Assembly (NCBI GenBank): GCA_003220685.1
Contig: QHTE01000055.1
Coordinates: forward strand, 333,008-397,007
DNA: 64,000 bases
Direction: 5' to 3'
Source: Candidatus Rokuibacteriota bacterium
GTDB taxonomy: Bacteria > Methylomirabilota > Methylomirabilia > Rokubacteriales > CSP1-6
A program made the translations under genes and the position numbers. Below the pieces are notes generated by a model, which ran no database searches, was not told the origin of the DNA, and was given only the letters and a program-made list of their open reading frames with translations. Positions 44,581 through 53,402 of the stretch are shown here, piece by piece (within the stretch, counting starts at the first letter, position 1; every line of letters starts with the position of its first letter).

Positions 44581-44976
44581 ATGCGAAGCGATCCGATCGC
44601 CGATCTTCTGACCCGCATCCGCAACGCGAGCCGCGCCGAGCACGAGAAGGTGGACATCCCGTCCTCGAAGCTCAAGGTGCGGATCGCCGAGATCCTGAAG
44701 GACGAGGGCTTCATCAAGAACTTCCGCGTGCTCGAGGACGAGAAGCAAGGGACCCTGCGCGTCTACCTCAAGTATGGCGTGGGCAACGAGAAGATGATCT
44801 CCGGGCTCGTGCGGGTGTCCACACCGGGACGGCGCATCTACGTCACCCACGACAAGATTCCCTCCATCCTGGCCGGGATGGGCGTGGCGCTGGTGTCGAC
44901 GTCGAGGGGCGTGGTGACCGATCGCGACGCGCGCAAGCAGAAGGTCGGCGGCGAAGTGCTCGCCTACGTGTGGTAG
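44581..44976 (+). CDS. rpsH: 30S ribosomal protein S8
   Basis: A 131-residue central-domain 16S rRNA binder; in E. coli it is also the spc operon repressor. [33 protein letters not shown] and the C-terminal [27 protein letters not shown] signature are complete. It starts five bases after rpsN. Confidence 0.95.
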   Translation: MRSDPIADLLTRIRNASRAEHEKVDIPSSKLKVRIAEILKDEGFIKNFRVLEDEKQGTLRVYLKYGVGNEKMISGLVRVSTPGRRIYVTHDKIPSILAGMGVALVSTSRGVVTDRDARKQKVGGEVLAYVW

Positions 44977-44986
44977 AGGGAGCGTC

Positions 44987-45535
44987 ATGTCACGGATCGG
45001 CCGAAAGCCCGTCAGTATCCCGCAGGGTGTGAAGGTCCAGATCGAGGGGGCCACCGTGCGCGCCGAGGGCCCCAAGGGCAAGCTGGCCCAGCCCGTCCCG
45101 GCGGGGCTCAGCGCGAAGCTCGAGGGCAACCAGCTCGTGATCTCCCGCATCGGCGACGACCGCAAGATCCGCGCGCTGCACGGCCTGGCCCGGGCGCTGA
45201 TGGCGAACATGGTGACCGGCGTGAAGGACGGCTTCGAACGCAAGCTCGACATCGTGGGCATCGGCTACCGGGCGCAGGTCCAGGGCAAGGCGATCACCCT
45301 CTCGCTGGGCTACTCGCACCCGGTGGTCTTCCCGCTGCCCGACGGCATCACGGCCGACATCGAGCGCCAGGTGGCGATCACCCTGAAGGGCGCCGACAAG
45401 GCGCTGCTCGGTCAGACGGCGGCGAAGCTGCGCGCGCTCCGCGAGCCGGATCCGTACAAGGGCAAGGGGATCAAGTATTCCGACGAGGTGATCCGACGCA
45501 AGGTCGGCAAGAAGGCGGGAGCGGGGGCCAAGTGA
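44987..45535 (+). CDS. rplF: 50S ribosomal protein L6
   Basis: A 182-residue L6 near the factor-binding site, with two homologous beta-alpha domains. [35 protein letters not shown] and [23 protein letters not shown] are typical. The stop overlaps the rplR GTG. Confidence 0.95.
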   Translation: MSRIGRKPVSIPQGVKVQIEGATVRAEGPKGKLAQPVPAGLSAKLEGNQLVISRIGDDRKIRALHGLARALMANMVTGVKDGFERKLDIVGIGYRAQVQGKAITLSLGYSHPVVFPLPDGITADIERQVAITLKGADKALLGQTAAKLRALREPDPYKGKGIKYSDEVIRRKVGKKAGAGAK

Positions 45536-45897
45536 TCACGAAAGAGCGGCGCGCTGCGCGAGATGTCCGGCACCGGCGGCTGCGCCGGCTCGTGCGTGGC
45601 TCGGGGGCGCGGCCACGGCTGGCCGTGTTCCGCAGCCTGAACCACATCTACGCCCAGCTGGTCGACGACGACCTCGGCCGGACCCTGCTGGCCGTGGACA
45701 GCCGGAGCAAGGAATTCCGCGCGCGCCAGCCGCGGGGCGGCAACGTCGCGGCCGCCAAGCTCGTCGGCGAGTTGCTGGCCGGCAAGGCGAAGGCGCAGGG
45801 GATCGAGCGCGTCGTGTTCGATCGCGGCGGGTACATGTACCACGGACGGGTGAAGGCGCTCGCCGACGCGGCCCGCGCCGGCGGTCTCGTCTTTTAG
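45532..45897 (+). CDS. rplR: 50S ribosomal protein L18
   Basis: A 121-residue 5S rRNA-binding protein. [33 protein letters not shown] N terminus, and [34 protein letters not shown] near the end. GTG 45532 overlaps the rplF stop. Confidence 0.95.
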   Translation: MITKERRAARDVRHRRLRRLVRGSGARPRLAVFRSLNHIYAQLVDDDLGRTLLAVDSRSKEFRARQPRGGNVAAAKLVGELLAGKAKAQGIERVVFDRGGYMYHGRVKALADAARAGGLVF

Positions 45898-45906
45898 GAG
45901 AATCGA

Positions 45907-46446
45907 GTGGCGGAAGCGAGGATCGATCCTAGCGTGCTCGAGCTGAACGACCGCGTGGTGTCCATCAACCGCGTGGCCAAGGTCGTCAAGGGCGGCCGGC
46001 GCTTCTCGTTCACCGCTCTGGTGGTGGTCGGGGACGGGCGCGGCCACGTGGGAGTCGGCCTGGGCAAGGCCCACGAGGTGCCCGAGGCCATCCGGAAGGC
46101 GGTCGAGCACGCCAAGAAGGACCTCATCTTCGTCCCGCTCAAGGACACGACGATCCCCTGCGAGATCACCGGGCATTTCGGCGCCGGCCGGGTCTTCCTG
46201 AAGCCGGCGGTGCCGGGGACGGGCGTCATCGCGGGGGGCGCCGTCCGGCCGATCCTCGAGGCGGCGGGCGTGCAGGACATTCTCACGAAGACCCTCGGCT
46301 CGAACAATCCCCACAACGTGCTCAAGGCGACGATCGACGCGCTCCGCCGGATCAAGCGACTTCAAGATCTGCATGCGGCGCGGCGACGCGGCGACGGGGC
46401 CGTCGCCCCCGCGGAGGAGGTGGCCGGTGCCCGACAAGAAGCTTAA
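45907..46446 (+). CDS. rpsE: 30S ribosomal protein S5
   Basis: A 179-residue S5, involved in decoding accuracy and the mRNA entry helicase. [40 protein letters not shown] and [24 protein letters not shown] motifs are present. GTG 45907 has AGGAG before it. The 3' end overlaps rpmD by about 20 bases, and the tail is somewhat longer than usual. Confidence 0.95.
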   Translation: MAEARIDPSVLELNDRVVSINRVAKVVKGGRRFSFTALVVVGDGRGHVGVGLGKAHEVPEAIRKAVEHAKKDLIFVPLKDTTIPCEITGHFGAGRVFLKPAVPGTGVIAGGAVRPILEAAGVQDILTKTLGSNNPHNVLKATIDALRRIKRLQDLHAARRRGDGAVAPAEEVAGARQEA

Positions 46447-46615
46447 GGTCACCTTGACCAGGTCGATGATCGGTCTCTCGCCCAAGCAAGAGGCGACCGT
46501 GCGGGCGCTGGGCCTGCGCCGGATCCGTCAGTCGGTCAGCCACGACGACTCGCCGTCGGTTCGCGGCATGATCGCCAGGGTCTCCTTCGTGCTGAGCGTG
46601 ACCCGTGAAGCTTGA
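46427..46615 (+). CDS. rpmD: 50S ribosomal protein L30
   Basis: A 62-residue L30. [36 protein letters not shown] sequence identifies it. GTG 46427 is preceded by GGAGGAGG seven bases upstream, inside the end of rpsE. Its stop overlaps the rplO start region by 11 bases. Confidence 0.92.
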   Translation: MPDKKLKVTLTRSMIGLSPKQEATVRALGLRRIRQSVSHDDSPSVRGMIARVSFVLSVTREA

Positions 46616-47072
46616 CGAGCTACGCCCCGCGCCGGGGGCCACGAAGCGGCGGAAGAAGATCGGTCGCGGTCCGGGATCGGGTCACGGCAAGACGTCCACG
46701 AAGGGCCACAAGGGACACAGCGCCCGATCCGGCGGCGGCAAGGGGCGCGGGTTCGAGGGCGGTCAGATGCCGCTCTACCGGCGTCTGCCCAAGCGCGGCT
46801 TCATGCCTTACGGCGGCAAGACCTCGTACGCGATCGTGAATCTCGAGTCGCTGGAGGGGTTCGCGGCGAACGCCGTGGTCGACCCCGACGGTCTCGTGCA
46901 GGCCGGTCTCATCAAACCGAGCGATCGCGCGCGGGTCAAGGTGCTCGGCACCGGCGACGTCGCGCACGCGCTGACCGTCCGCGCGCACGCGGTGAGCGAG
47001 TCGGCGCGCGCGAAGATCGAGGCCAAGGGCGGCCGGGTCGAGACGCTCCCCGAGCGAGTGCCCGCTTCGTGA
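46605..47072 (+). CDS. rplO: 50S ribosomal protein L15
   Basis: A 155-residue late-assembly protein. The Gly/Arg/Lys-rich N terminus (KIGRGPGSGHGKTSTKGHKG, FEGGQMPLYRRLPKRGF) and the C-terminal KVLGTGDVAHALTVRAHAVSESAR block are typical. GTG 46605 lies within rpmD, and the stop overlaps the secY GTG. Confidence 0.94.
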   Translation: MKLDELRPAPGATKRRKKIGRGPGSGHGKTSTKGHKGHSARSGGGKGRGFEGGQMPLYRRLPKRGFMPYGGKTSYAIVNLESLEGFAANAVVDPDGLVQAGLIKPSDRARVKVLGTGDVAHALTVRAHAVSESARAKIEAKGGRVETLPERVPAS

Positions 47073-48394
47073 TCGAGAGCCTTCAGAGCTTCCAGAACGT
47101 CTTCAAGATCCCGGAGCTGAAGCGCCGCGTCCTCATGACCGCGGTGCTGCTGATCGCGTACCGCGTGGGCGCGCACGTGCCCACGCCGGGGATCGACGGT
47201 CACGCGCTCGCCCAGTTCTTCGATCAGGTCCAGGGCACCTTGCTCGGCATGGTCGACCTCTTCTCGGGCGGCAACCTGAGACGGCTGTCGATCTTCGCGC
47301 TCGGCATCATGCCGTACATCTCGGCCTCGATCATCCTGCAGCTCTTGACCGTCGTCGTCCCGGCCCTCGAGCGGCTTGCGAAGGAAGGCGAGGCGGGCCG
47401 CAAGAAGATCACCCAGTACACGCGCTACGGCACGATCGTGCTGTCGGGCGTCCAGGCGCTCGGGATCGCCTACGGCCTCGAGAGCATGCGGAGCCCGACC
47501 GGGCTCTCGATCGTGCCGATTCCCGGCTGGGGATTCCGGCTGCTGACGATGATCACCCTGACGGCCGGCACCGCGCTGATCATGTGGATGGGCGAGCAGA
47601 TCTCCGAGAAGGGGATCGGCAACGGGATCTCGCTGATCATCTTCGCGGGCATCGTCGTGCGGCTGCCGTCGGCCATCAGCGCCTCCTACGTCCTCATGAA
47701 GAACGGCGAGCTGAAGCCAGTGGTCGTCGTCGGCATCGTGCTGGTCATGGTCGGCGTGACGGCGGCGGTGGTCCTCATGCAGGAGGGCCAGCGAAAGATC
47801 CCCGTGCAGTACGCCAAGCGCGTTGTGGGCCGGCGCGTCTACGGCGGCCAGTCGACGCACATCCCACTCAGGATCAACACCGCGGGCGTCATCCCGGTCA
47901 TCTTCGCGTCCTCGCTGATCCTGTTCCCAGCGACCCTGACGCGGTTCGTGCCGCATCCGTGGATGCAGGCGATCTCCGACGCGATGTCGCCCGGGCGGCT
48001 CTTCTACACTGTGAGCTACATGGCGCTGATCGTCTTCTTCGCCTACTTCTACACGGCGATCGTGTTCAACCCGATCGACCTGGCCGACAACATGAAGAAG
48101 TACGGGGGCTTCATCCCGGGCGTGCGGCCCGGCAAGAAGACGGCCGAGTACATCGACCGGACCTTGACGCGCATCACGTTGCCGGGCGCCCTGTTCCTGG
48201 CGCTGATCTCAGTGCTGCCGGACTACCTGATCCGCTGGTTCAACGTGCCGTTCTACTTCGGTGGCACGAGCCTCCTGATCGTCGTGGGCGTGGCGCTCGA
48301 TACCGTCCGACAGATGGAGTCGCACCTGCTCATGCGGAACTACGAGGGCTTCCTGAAGCGGTCCAGGTCGCGCTCGAGCGGGTACGGAAGTTGA
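47069..48394 (+). CDS. secY: Preprotein translocase subunit SecY
   Basis: A 441-residue protein-conducting channel with ten predicted transmembrane helices. Plug and lateral-gate regions are recognisable (AHVPTPGIDG, DLFSGGNLRRLSIFALGIMPYISASI), along with RVVGRRVYGGQSTHIPLRINTAGVIPVIFA and the C-terminal cytoplasmic tail. GTG 47069 overlaps the rplO stop. secE is not in this window, though it is commonly near tuf. Confidence 0.96.
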   Translation: MIESLQSFQNVFKIPELKRRVLMTAVLLIAYRVGAHVPTPGIDGHALAQFFDQVQGTLLGMVDLFSGGNLRRLSIFALGIMPYISASIILQLLTVVVPALERLAKEGEAGRKKITQYTRYGTIVLSGVQALGIAYGLESMRSPTGLSIVPIPGWGFRLLTMITLTAGTALIMWMGEQISEKGIGNGISLIIFAGIVVRLPSAISASYVLMKNGELKPVVVVGIVLVMVGVTAAVVLMQEGQRKIPVQYAKRVVGRRVYGGQSTHIPLRINTAGVIPVIFASSLILFPATLTRFVPHPWMQAISDAMSPGRLFYTVSYMALIVFFAYFYTAIVFNPIDLADNMKKYGGFIPGVRPGKKTAEYIDRTLTRITLPGALFLALISVLPDYLIRWFNVPFYFGGTSLLIVVGVALDTVRQMESHLLMRNYEGFLKRSRSRSSGYGS

Positions 48395-48396
48395 GC

Positions 48397-49047
48397 GTGC
48401 GCATCGCGTTTCTCGGGCCGCCGGGCGCGGGCAAGGGCACGCAGGCCCGCGACCTCGCGCAAGAGTGGGGCGTGCTCCACCTCGCGACCGGCGACATGCT
48501 GCGCGAGGAGGTGGCGGCGGGAACCCCGCTCGGACGCGAGGCCAAGAGCTACATGGACCAGGGCGCGCTCGTCCCGGACGACGTGATCATCCGGATGATG
48601 GGCGAGCGCCTCGGCCGGGCCGACGCCGGGCGAGGCTTCATCCTCGACGGGTTCCCGCGCACGATCGCCCAGGCCGAAGCGCTCGCGAAGCTCCTGAAGG
48701 ATCTCGGTCAGACGCTCGACACGGTCGTCTACTTCGACGTCTCCGAGCCCGAGCTGCTGCGCCGGCTGACAGGACGCCGCGTGTGTCGCGCGTGCGGCCA
48801 CTCGTATCACCTGACGTCGAATCCGCCGAAGCGCGCGGGGGTGTGCGACGCGTGCGGCGGCGAGCTCTATCAGCGCGACGACGACACCGAGGCCACCGTC
48901 CGCAGGCGTCTGGAAGTCTATCAGCGTCAGACGGCGCCGCTGCTCGACTACTACCGCCAGCGCAACATGCTGACGACCGTGTCGGGCGAAGGGCCGCTCG
49001 CCACGATCCGGGGCGCGATCCGCGCCGCGGCGGGGGCCATCCGGTGA
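48397..49047 (+). CDS. adk: Adenylate kinase (zinc LID type)
   Basis: A 216-residue enzyme interconverting ATP + AMP and 2 ADP. P-loop GPPGAGKGT (7-15), GFPRTIAQAEAL and a LID with four Cys (C130, C133, C150, C153), a structural zinc site absent from E. coli Adk. GTG 48397 has GGAAG six bases upstream; TTG 48391 overlapping the secY stop is a poorer choice. The stop overlaps map. Confidence 0.95.
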   Translation: MRIAFLGPPGAGKGTQARDLAQEWGVLHLATGDMLREEVAAGTPLGREAKSYMDQGALVPDDVIIRMMGERLGRADAGRGFILDGFPRTIAQAEALAKLLKDLGQTLDTVVYFDVSEPELLRRLTGRRVCRACGHSYHLTSNPPKRAGVCDACGGELYQRDDDTEATVRRRLEVYQRQTAPLLDYYRQRNMLTTVSGEGPLATIRGAIRAAAGAIR

Positions 49048-49832
49048 TCGTGCTCAAGTCGGCGCGCGAGATCGCGCTCATGCGGCGAGCGGGCCACATC
49101 CTGGCCGGCGTCGTCGAGCGGCTGGGCGGCTTCGTCCGCCCGGGGATGTCGACGCTCGAGATCGACGAGGACGTCGAGGCGTACATCCATCGCGAGGGCG
49201 CCGCGCCGGCCTTCAAGGGCTACCGCGGATTCCCGGCGACGGCCTGCATCTCGATCAACGAGGAAGTCGTGCACGGCATTCCGTCGGCCCGGCGCAGGAT
49301 TCGCGAGGGCGACATCGTCGGCCTTGACCTCGGGTGCATCGTAGAGGGGTACTACGCCGACTGTGCGTTCACGTTGCCGATCGGGACCGTGCCGGCGAAC
49401 GTGCAGAAGCTCCTGGACGTCACCCGGGAGAGCCTGGATCTGGCCATCCAGGAGTGCCGTCCGGGCCGGCGGCTGTCCGACATCTCGCACGCGGTCCAGT
49501 CGCACGTCGAGGCGAACGGGTTCGCCGTCGTCCGCGCCTTCGTCGGTCACGGGATCGGGCGGGCGCTGCACGAGGAGCCGCAGATCCCCAACTTCGGGGA
49601 TCCGGGGCGCGGCCCGCAGCTCCGGCCCGGCATGGTCCTCGCGATCGAGCCCATGGTCACCATGGGAAGCTGGGAAGTGCGGATCCTGGACGACGGCTGG
49701 ACGGCGGTGACCCAGGACGGGAGCCTGGCGGCGCACTTCGAGCACACCGTGGCGGTGACGGACAACGGGCCGGAGGTGCTGACGAGCCTCCGCGGCCGGT
49801 CCACGCCGGCGGCACCGAGTCCAGAGCGATGA
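49044..49832 (+). CDS. map: Methionine aminopeptidase, type I
   Basis: A 262-residue dinuclear metallopeptidase removing initiator methionine. Metal ligands lie in [17 protein letters not shown] (two Asp), [13 protein letters not shown] (His), AIEPMVTMG (Glu) and [10 protein letters not shown] (Glu). GTG 49044 overlaps the adk stop, and its stop overlaps infA. A short C-terminal tail follows the pita-bread fold. Confidence 0.95.
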   Translation: MIVLKSAREIALMRRAGHILAGVVERLGGFVRPGMSTLEIDEDVEAYIHREGAAPAFKGYRGFPATACISINEEVVHGIPSARRRIREGDIVGLDLGCIVEGYYADCAFTLPIGTVPANVQKLLDVTRESLDLAIQECRPGRRLSDISHAVQSHVEANGFAVVRAFVGHGIGRALHEEPQIPNFGDPGRGPQLRPGMVLAIEPMVTMGSWEVRILDDGWTAVTQDGSLAAHFEHTVAVTDNGPEVLTSLRGRSTPAAPSPER

Positions 49833-50047
49833 CCAAAGAAGACGCGATCGAGGTCGAGGGAACGGTGGTCGAGCCGCTGCCCAACGCGATGTTCCGGGTG
49901 GAGCTCGAGAACGGCCACAAGGTGCTCGCGCACGTCAGCGGCAAGATGCGGATGAACTTCATCCGGATCCTGCCGGGCGATCGCGTGAAGGTCGAGCTGT
50001 CGCCGTACGACCTGACCCGGGGCCGGATCACCTATCGGTTCAAGTAG
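49829..50047 (+). CDS. infA: Translation initiation factor IF-1
   Basis: A 72-residue OB-fold factor that occupies the A site during initiation. [51 protein letters not shown] and the end RGRITYRFK are near-invariant features. ATG 49829 overlaps the map stop. Confidence 0.96.
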   Translation: MTKEDAIEVEGTVVEPLPNAMFRVELENGHKVLAHVSGKMRMNFIRILPGDRVKVELSPYDLTRGRITYRFK

Positions 50048-50080
50048 TCGGATCTCAATGGACGTGGAGACGGAGAAGCG

Positions 50081-50194
50081 ATGAAGGTACGGCCGTCGAT
50101 CAAGGTGCGCTGTGAGCACTGCAAGATCGTCAAGCGTCAGGGCGTGACGCGGATCATCTGCAAGAACCCGCGCCACAAGGCACGCCAGGGATAG
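50081..50194 (+). CDS. rpmJ: 50S ribosomal protein L36 (zinc type)
   Basis: A 37-residue protein beginning [15 protein letters not shown] with a zinc ribbon CEHC ... C ... H (Cys11, Cys14, Cys27, His32), ending RHKARQG. It sits in its standard place between infA and rpsM, with GGAGA seven bases before the ATG. It is too short for many gene finders but unmistakable. Confidence 0.96.
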   Translation: MKVRPSIKVRCEHCKIVKRQGVTRIICKNPRHKARQG

Positions 50195-50201
50195 CACTCG
50201 G

Positions 50202-50220
50202 AGGGGGGCTTCGCCCCCCT
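50202..50220. other. GC hairpin between rpmJ and rpsM
   Basis: AGGGGGGC-TTC-GCCCCCCT forms an 8-bp stem right after the rpmJ stop. A second stem GGCGGC-CAA-GCCGCC follows near 50250-50264. No T-run follows, so it is more likely an attenuator, processing site or leader structure of the alpha operon than a full terminator. The 100-base gap 50195-50294 holds no gene. Confidence 0.5.
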
Positions 50221-50294
50221 TCCGATGCCTCCCCCCGGGATGGATTGGGGCGGCCAAGCCGCCGCTCGGACGGAACAGAGAACGGAGAAAGTCA

Positions 50295-50732
50295 ATGGCG
50301 AGAGTGGCTGGCGTCGATTTGCCGCGGGAGAAGCGGGGCGAGGTGGCGGTGACATACATCTATGGGCTCGGCAGGTCCACGGGGCGGCGCGTGCTGCTCA
50401 AGGCCAACGTCGACCCCAACAAACGGGTGAAGGCCTGGACGGACGATGAGGTGAACCGGATCCGCGAGATCATCGAGCGCGAGCTCAAGGTCGAGGGCGA
50501 CCTGCGCCGAGACGTCTCGATGAACGTCAAGCGCCTGATGGACATCGGCGCGTATCGCGGCATCCGTCACCGGCGCGGTCTGCCGGTTCGGGGCCAGCGG
50601 ACCCACACCAACGCCCGGACGCGGAAGGGCCCCAAGCGGGGCGTGATGGTCAAGAAGAAGCCGGCGGCGGCGCCCTCGGCGCCCGTGGCGGCACCGGCGG
50701 CAGCAGCTGCGCCGAAGAAGGCGGGAGCGTAA
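50295..50732 (+). CDS. rpsM: 30S ribosomal protein S13 with Ala/Pro tail
   Basis: A 145-residue S13 of the 30S head. [53 protein letters not shown] motifs are canonical. The last 24 residues are an Ala/Pro/Lys tail ([20 protein letters not shown]), beyond the usual end near residue 122. AGAGAACGGAGAAAG precedes the ATG. Confidence 0.95.
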   Translation: MARVAGVDLPREKRGEVAVTYIYGLGRSTGRRVLLKANVDPNKRVKAWTDDEVNRIREIIERELKVEGDLRRDVSMNVKRLMDIGAYRGIRHRRGLPVRGQRTHTNARTRKGPKRGVMVKKKPAAAPSAPVAAPAAAAAPKKAGA

Positions 50733-50735
50733 GGC

Positions 50736-51143
50736 ATGGCCGAAGAAACGAAACCGGCACCACGGAAGAAGGGCGCCAAGCGGCGCGAGCGGCGCGAGGT
50801 GCGCACCGGCATCGCCCACATCCAGGCGACGTTCAACAACACGATCGTCACGCTCACGGACCGGATGGGCAACGTCGTGTCCTGGTCGAGCGCCGGCAGC
50901 GCCGGGTTCAAGGGCTCGCGCAAGAGCACGCCCTTCGCCGCCCAGACGGCCTCCGAGCTGGCCGCGCGCAAGGCGATGGAGTACGGCCTGAAGCAGATCG
51001 AGGTCTTCGTGCGGGGCCCCGGGGCTGGTCGCGAGGCGGCCATCCGCTCGCTGCAGGCCGCCGGCCTGGAGATCACCGCGATCCGTGACGTGACGCCGAT
51101 TCCGCACGACGGCTGCCGCCCGCCGAAGCGGCGGCGGGTATAG
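50736..51143 (+). CDS. rpsK: 30S ribosomal protein S11
   Basis: A 135-residue platform protein near the Shine-Dalgarno helix. [49 protein letters not shown] and the C-terminal [18 protein letters not shown] are highly conserved. It starts three bases after rpsM. Confidence 0.96.
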   Translation: MAEETKPAPRKKGAKRRERREVRTGIAHIQATFNNTIVTLTDRMGNVVSWSSAGSAGFKGSRKSTPFAAQTASELAARKAMEYGLKQIEVFVRGPGAGREAAIRSLQAAGLEITAIRDVTPIPHDGCRPPKRRRV

Positions 51144-51152
51144 GGGGCGGCC

Positions 51153-51776
51153 ATGGCGCGGTATCGAGACGCGAAGTGCCGGCTGTGCCGACGCGAAGGC
51201 ATGAAGCTCTTCTTGAAGGGCGCCCGCTGCTTCACCGACAAGTGCGCGATCGAGCGGCGCAACTATCCGCCGGGCCAGCACGGGCTGAACCGCGGCAAGC
51301 CGACCGCCTTCGGCGTGCAGCTGCGCGAGAAGCAGAAGGCCAAGCGCATCTACGGCGTGCTCGAGAGTCAGTTCCGCAAATACTTCCAGTGGGCCGAGGC
51401 CGAGAAGGGCGTCACCGGCGAGAATCTCCTGCGGCTCCTCGAGCTCAGGCTCGACAACGTCGTGCACCGGCTCGGATTCGCGGCCTCGCGACGCGAGGGG
51501 CGCCAGATGGTGACGCACGGCCATTTCCAGGTGAACGGCCGCAAGGTCTCGGTGCCGTCGTTCCTGGTGAAGGTGGGCGACGCGGTGCAGCTCCGACCAA
51601 CGTCCAAGCTGCAGGCGCGCCTCGACGACAACGTCAACGCCGGCCGCGGGCAGGTGCCCCAGTGGCTGGAGCTCGATCCGAACGAGAAGAAAGGGGTCGT
51701 CCGAAGCCTACCGTTGCGCGACGACATCCAGATCCCGGTCGCCGAGCAGCTCATCGTCGAGCTCTACAGCAAGTGA
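51153..51776 (+). CDS. rpsD: 30S ribosomal protein S4 (zinc-binding form)
   Basis: A 207-residue primary 16S rRNA binder. The N terminus holds four Cys ([12 protein letters not shown] ... CFTDKCAIE), indicating the zinc form. The S4 RNA-binding domain has [32 protein letters not shown]. The end is [19 protein letters not shown]. It is followed by element B and rpoA. Confidence 0.96.
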   Translation: MARYRDAKCRLCRREGMKLFLKGARCFTDKCAIERRNYPPGQHGLNRGKPTAFGVQLREKQKAKRIYGVLESQFRKYFQWAEAEKGVTGENLLRLLELRLDNVVHRLGFAASRREGRQMVTHGHFQVNGRKVSVPSFLVKVGDAVQLRPTSKLQARLDDNVNAGRGQVPQWLELDPNEKKGVVRSLPLRDDIQIPVAEQLIVELYSK

Positions 51777-51777
51777 G

Positions 51778-51827
51778 GTGCGCGCTGCAGGCCGTCGCGG
51801 GGCTGGGGCCCCGCCGGCCGAGGCGCG
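51778..51827 (-). repeat. Dispersed repeat element B, copy 4 (inverted)
   Basis: The reverse complement matches 36473-36522 at 47 of 50 bases. The 7-bp GCGGGGC/GCCCCGC stem is kept, with one loop base changed. It fills most of the rpsD-rpoA gap; the rpoA ATG follows at 51847. Confidence 0.72.
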
Positions 51828-51846
51828 ACTCCAAATAGGAAAGGCT

Positions 51847-52827
51847 ATGCCCCGCATTCCATTTCAGAGGCCGAAGAAGGTCGAGTGGGAGATTTTGAGT
51901 GACCGCTACGGCCGGCTCGTCGCCGAGCCGTTCGAGAAGGGCTATGCGTTGACCGTCGCGAACTCGCTCCGGCGCACCCTGCTCGCGGTCGTGCCCGGCG
52001 CGGCCGTGTCGTGGGTGCGGATCGACGGGGTCAAGAGCGTCGAGACGAAGATCCCCGGCGTCAAGGAGGGCACCGTCGACGTCCTGCTCAACATCAAGAA
52101 GCTCGCCATCCAGGTCCCCTCGGGAGAGGCCAAGGTCCTCCGGATCGAGGTGACGGGGCCGAAGGACGTGACGGGCGGCGACGTGCCCGAGACCGACGTC
52201 GAGGTGGTGAACCCCGAGATCCACCTGTTCACGATCGAGTCGAATGCGAAGGTGACGCTCGAGCTCGGCGTGGGCATGGGCCGCGGCTACGAGGCGGTCG
52301 ACCGGGCCACGGTCGCCGCGCCGGCGGGCGCCCTGGCGCTCGACGCCGCCTATTCGCCGATCACCCGGGTGTCCTACAACGTCGAGATGTCGCGCCTGGG
52401 CAAGATCACGGACTATGAGAAGCTGGTGCTCGAGGTGTGGACGAACGGCTCGGTGAGCCCGGACGACGCGCTCACGCGGGCGTCCACCTACCTCAGGGAT
52501 CACTTTCGTCCACTCGCCGCGGGGGTTCCGCGCGAGGACGAGGAGGCGGAGGGCGCGGAGGGCGAGGCGTTCCTGCGCGACGCCCTCGGCAAGACGCTCG
52601 AGGAGCTGGCGCTGCCGGCGCGCGCGATCAACGCGTTGAAAAATGCCGAGTTGAACCTGGTCGTCGACCTCGTGCAGAAAAACGAGGCCGACCTGGAGCA
52701 CGTGAAGAACCTCGGCGAGAAGTCGATCGACGAGATCAAGACGGCGCTCGCCGCGCTCGGCCTGTCGCTCGGCATGCGGATCGACCCCAACGTCCTGGGC
52801 GCGCTCGGCCGAGGCAGTGTGAAGTGA
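51847..52827 (+). CDS. rpoA: RNA polymerase subunit alpha
   Basis: A 326-residue alpha subunit. The N-terminal dimerisation/assembly domain (about 1-230) includes GYALTVANSLRRTLL and VNPEIHLFTIESNAKV. An acidic linker (EDEEAEGAEGE) leads to the C-terminal DNA/activator domain (about 255-315: LPARAINALKNAELN, NLGEKSIDEIKTAL). GGAAAGG precedes ATG 51847. Confidence 0.97.
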   Translation: MPRIPFQRPKKVEWEILSDRYGRLVAEPFEKGYALTVANSLRRTLLAVVPGAAVSWVRIDGVKSVETKIPGVKEGTVDVLLNIKKLAIQVPSGEAKVLRIEVTGPKDVTGGDVPETDVEVVNPEIHLFTIESNAKVTLELGVGMGRGYEAVDRATVAAPAGALALDAAYSPITRVSYNVEMSRLGKITDYEKLVLEVWTNGSVSPDDALTRASTYLRDHFRPLAAGVPREDEEAEGAEGEAFLRDALGKTLEELALPARAINALKNAELNLVVDLVQKNEADLEHVKNLGEKSIDEIKTALAALGLSLGMRIDPNVLGALGRGSVK

Positions 52828-52900
52828 GCCGCAGCCTCTGCGGCGAGCTGAACCCTTCAGTGCTCAGTTACCGTGAAATGATCCGAGGAGGAGTCACGCG

Positions 52901-53374
52901 ATGAGGCACCGGAACGCCGGCTACAAGCTCGGCCGGCTCACCCAGCACCGGTGGGCGCTGTTTCGCAACCTGCTCGTCGCGCTGTTCCGGCACGAGCGCA
53001 TCGCCACCACCGACACGAAGGCCCGGGCGGTTCGCGGGCTCGCCGAGCATATGATCACCCTGGCCAAGCGCGAGAACCTCCACGCGCGCCGTCAGGTACT
53101 GTCGATGGTGCCCGACACGGAGGTGGTGGGCCGGCTGTTCGACACGATCGCCGCGCGGTTCGCCGACCGGAACGGCGGCTACACGCGCATCATCAAAACC
53201 GGGCCCCGTCCCGGCGACGGCGCGCCGATGGTGTACCTCGAGCTGGTCGACCGCGCCGAAGCGCCCACGGACAAGGAGAAGAAGTCCGAGAAGAAGGAGC
53301 GGGCGCCCAAGGGCGAGGCCGGCGCGACCGGCCGGCGCAAGCGGAAGGAAAAGGCGGCCGCCGCCTCCGCGTAG
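52901..53374 (+). CDS. rplQ: 50S ribosomal protein L17 with basic tail
   Basis: A 157-residue L17. [65 protein letters not shown] are canonical. A Lys/Glu/Ala-rich tail of about 40 residues follows ([18 protein letters not shown]). GAGGAGG lies upstream of the ATG. It is the last gene of the ribosomal cluster. Confidence 0.95.
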   Translation: MRHRNAGYKLGRLTQHRWALFRNLLVALFRHERIATTDTKARAVRGLAEHMITLAKRENLHARRQVLSMVPDTEVVGRLFDTIAARFADRNGGYTRIIKTGPRPGDGAPMVYLELVDRAEAPTDKEKKSEKKERAPKGEAGATGRRKRKEKAAAASA

Positions 53375-53402
53375 GGCTCGTCAGCGCCCTCGACGAAGGC
53401 AG

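Noticed and set aside
50202..50220. Intrinsic terminator between rpmJ and rpsM
   Set aside because: The stem is strong but no T-run follows, and the alpha operon is normally continuous with spc; kept only as a hairpin.
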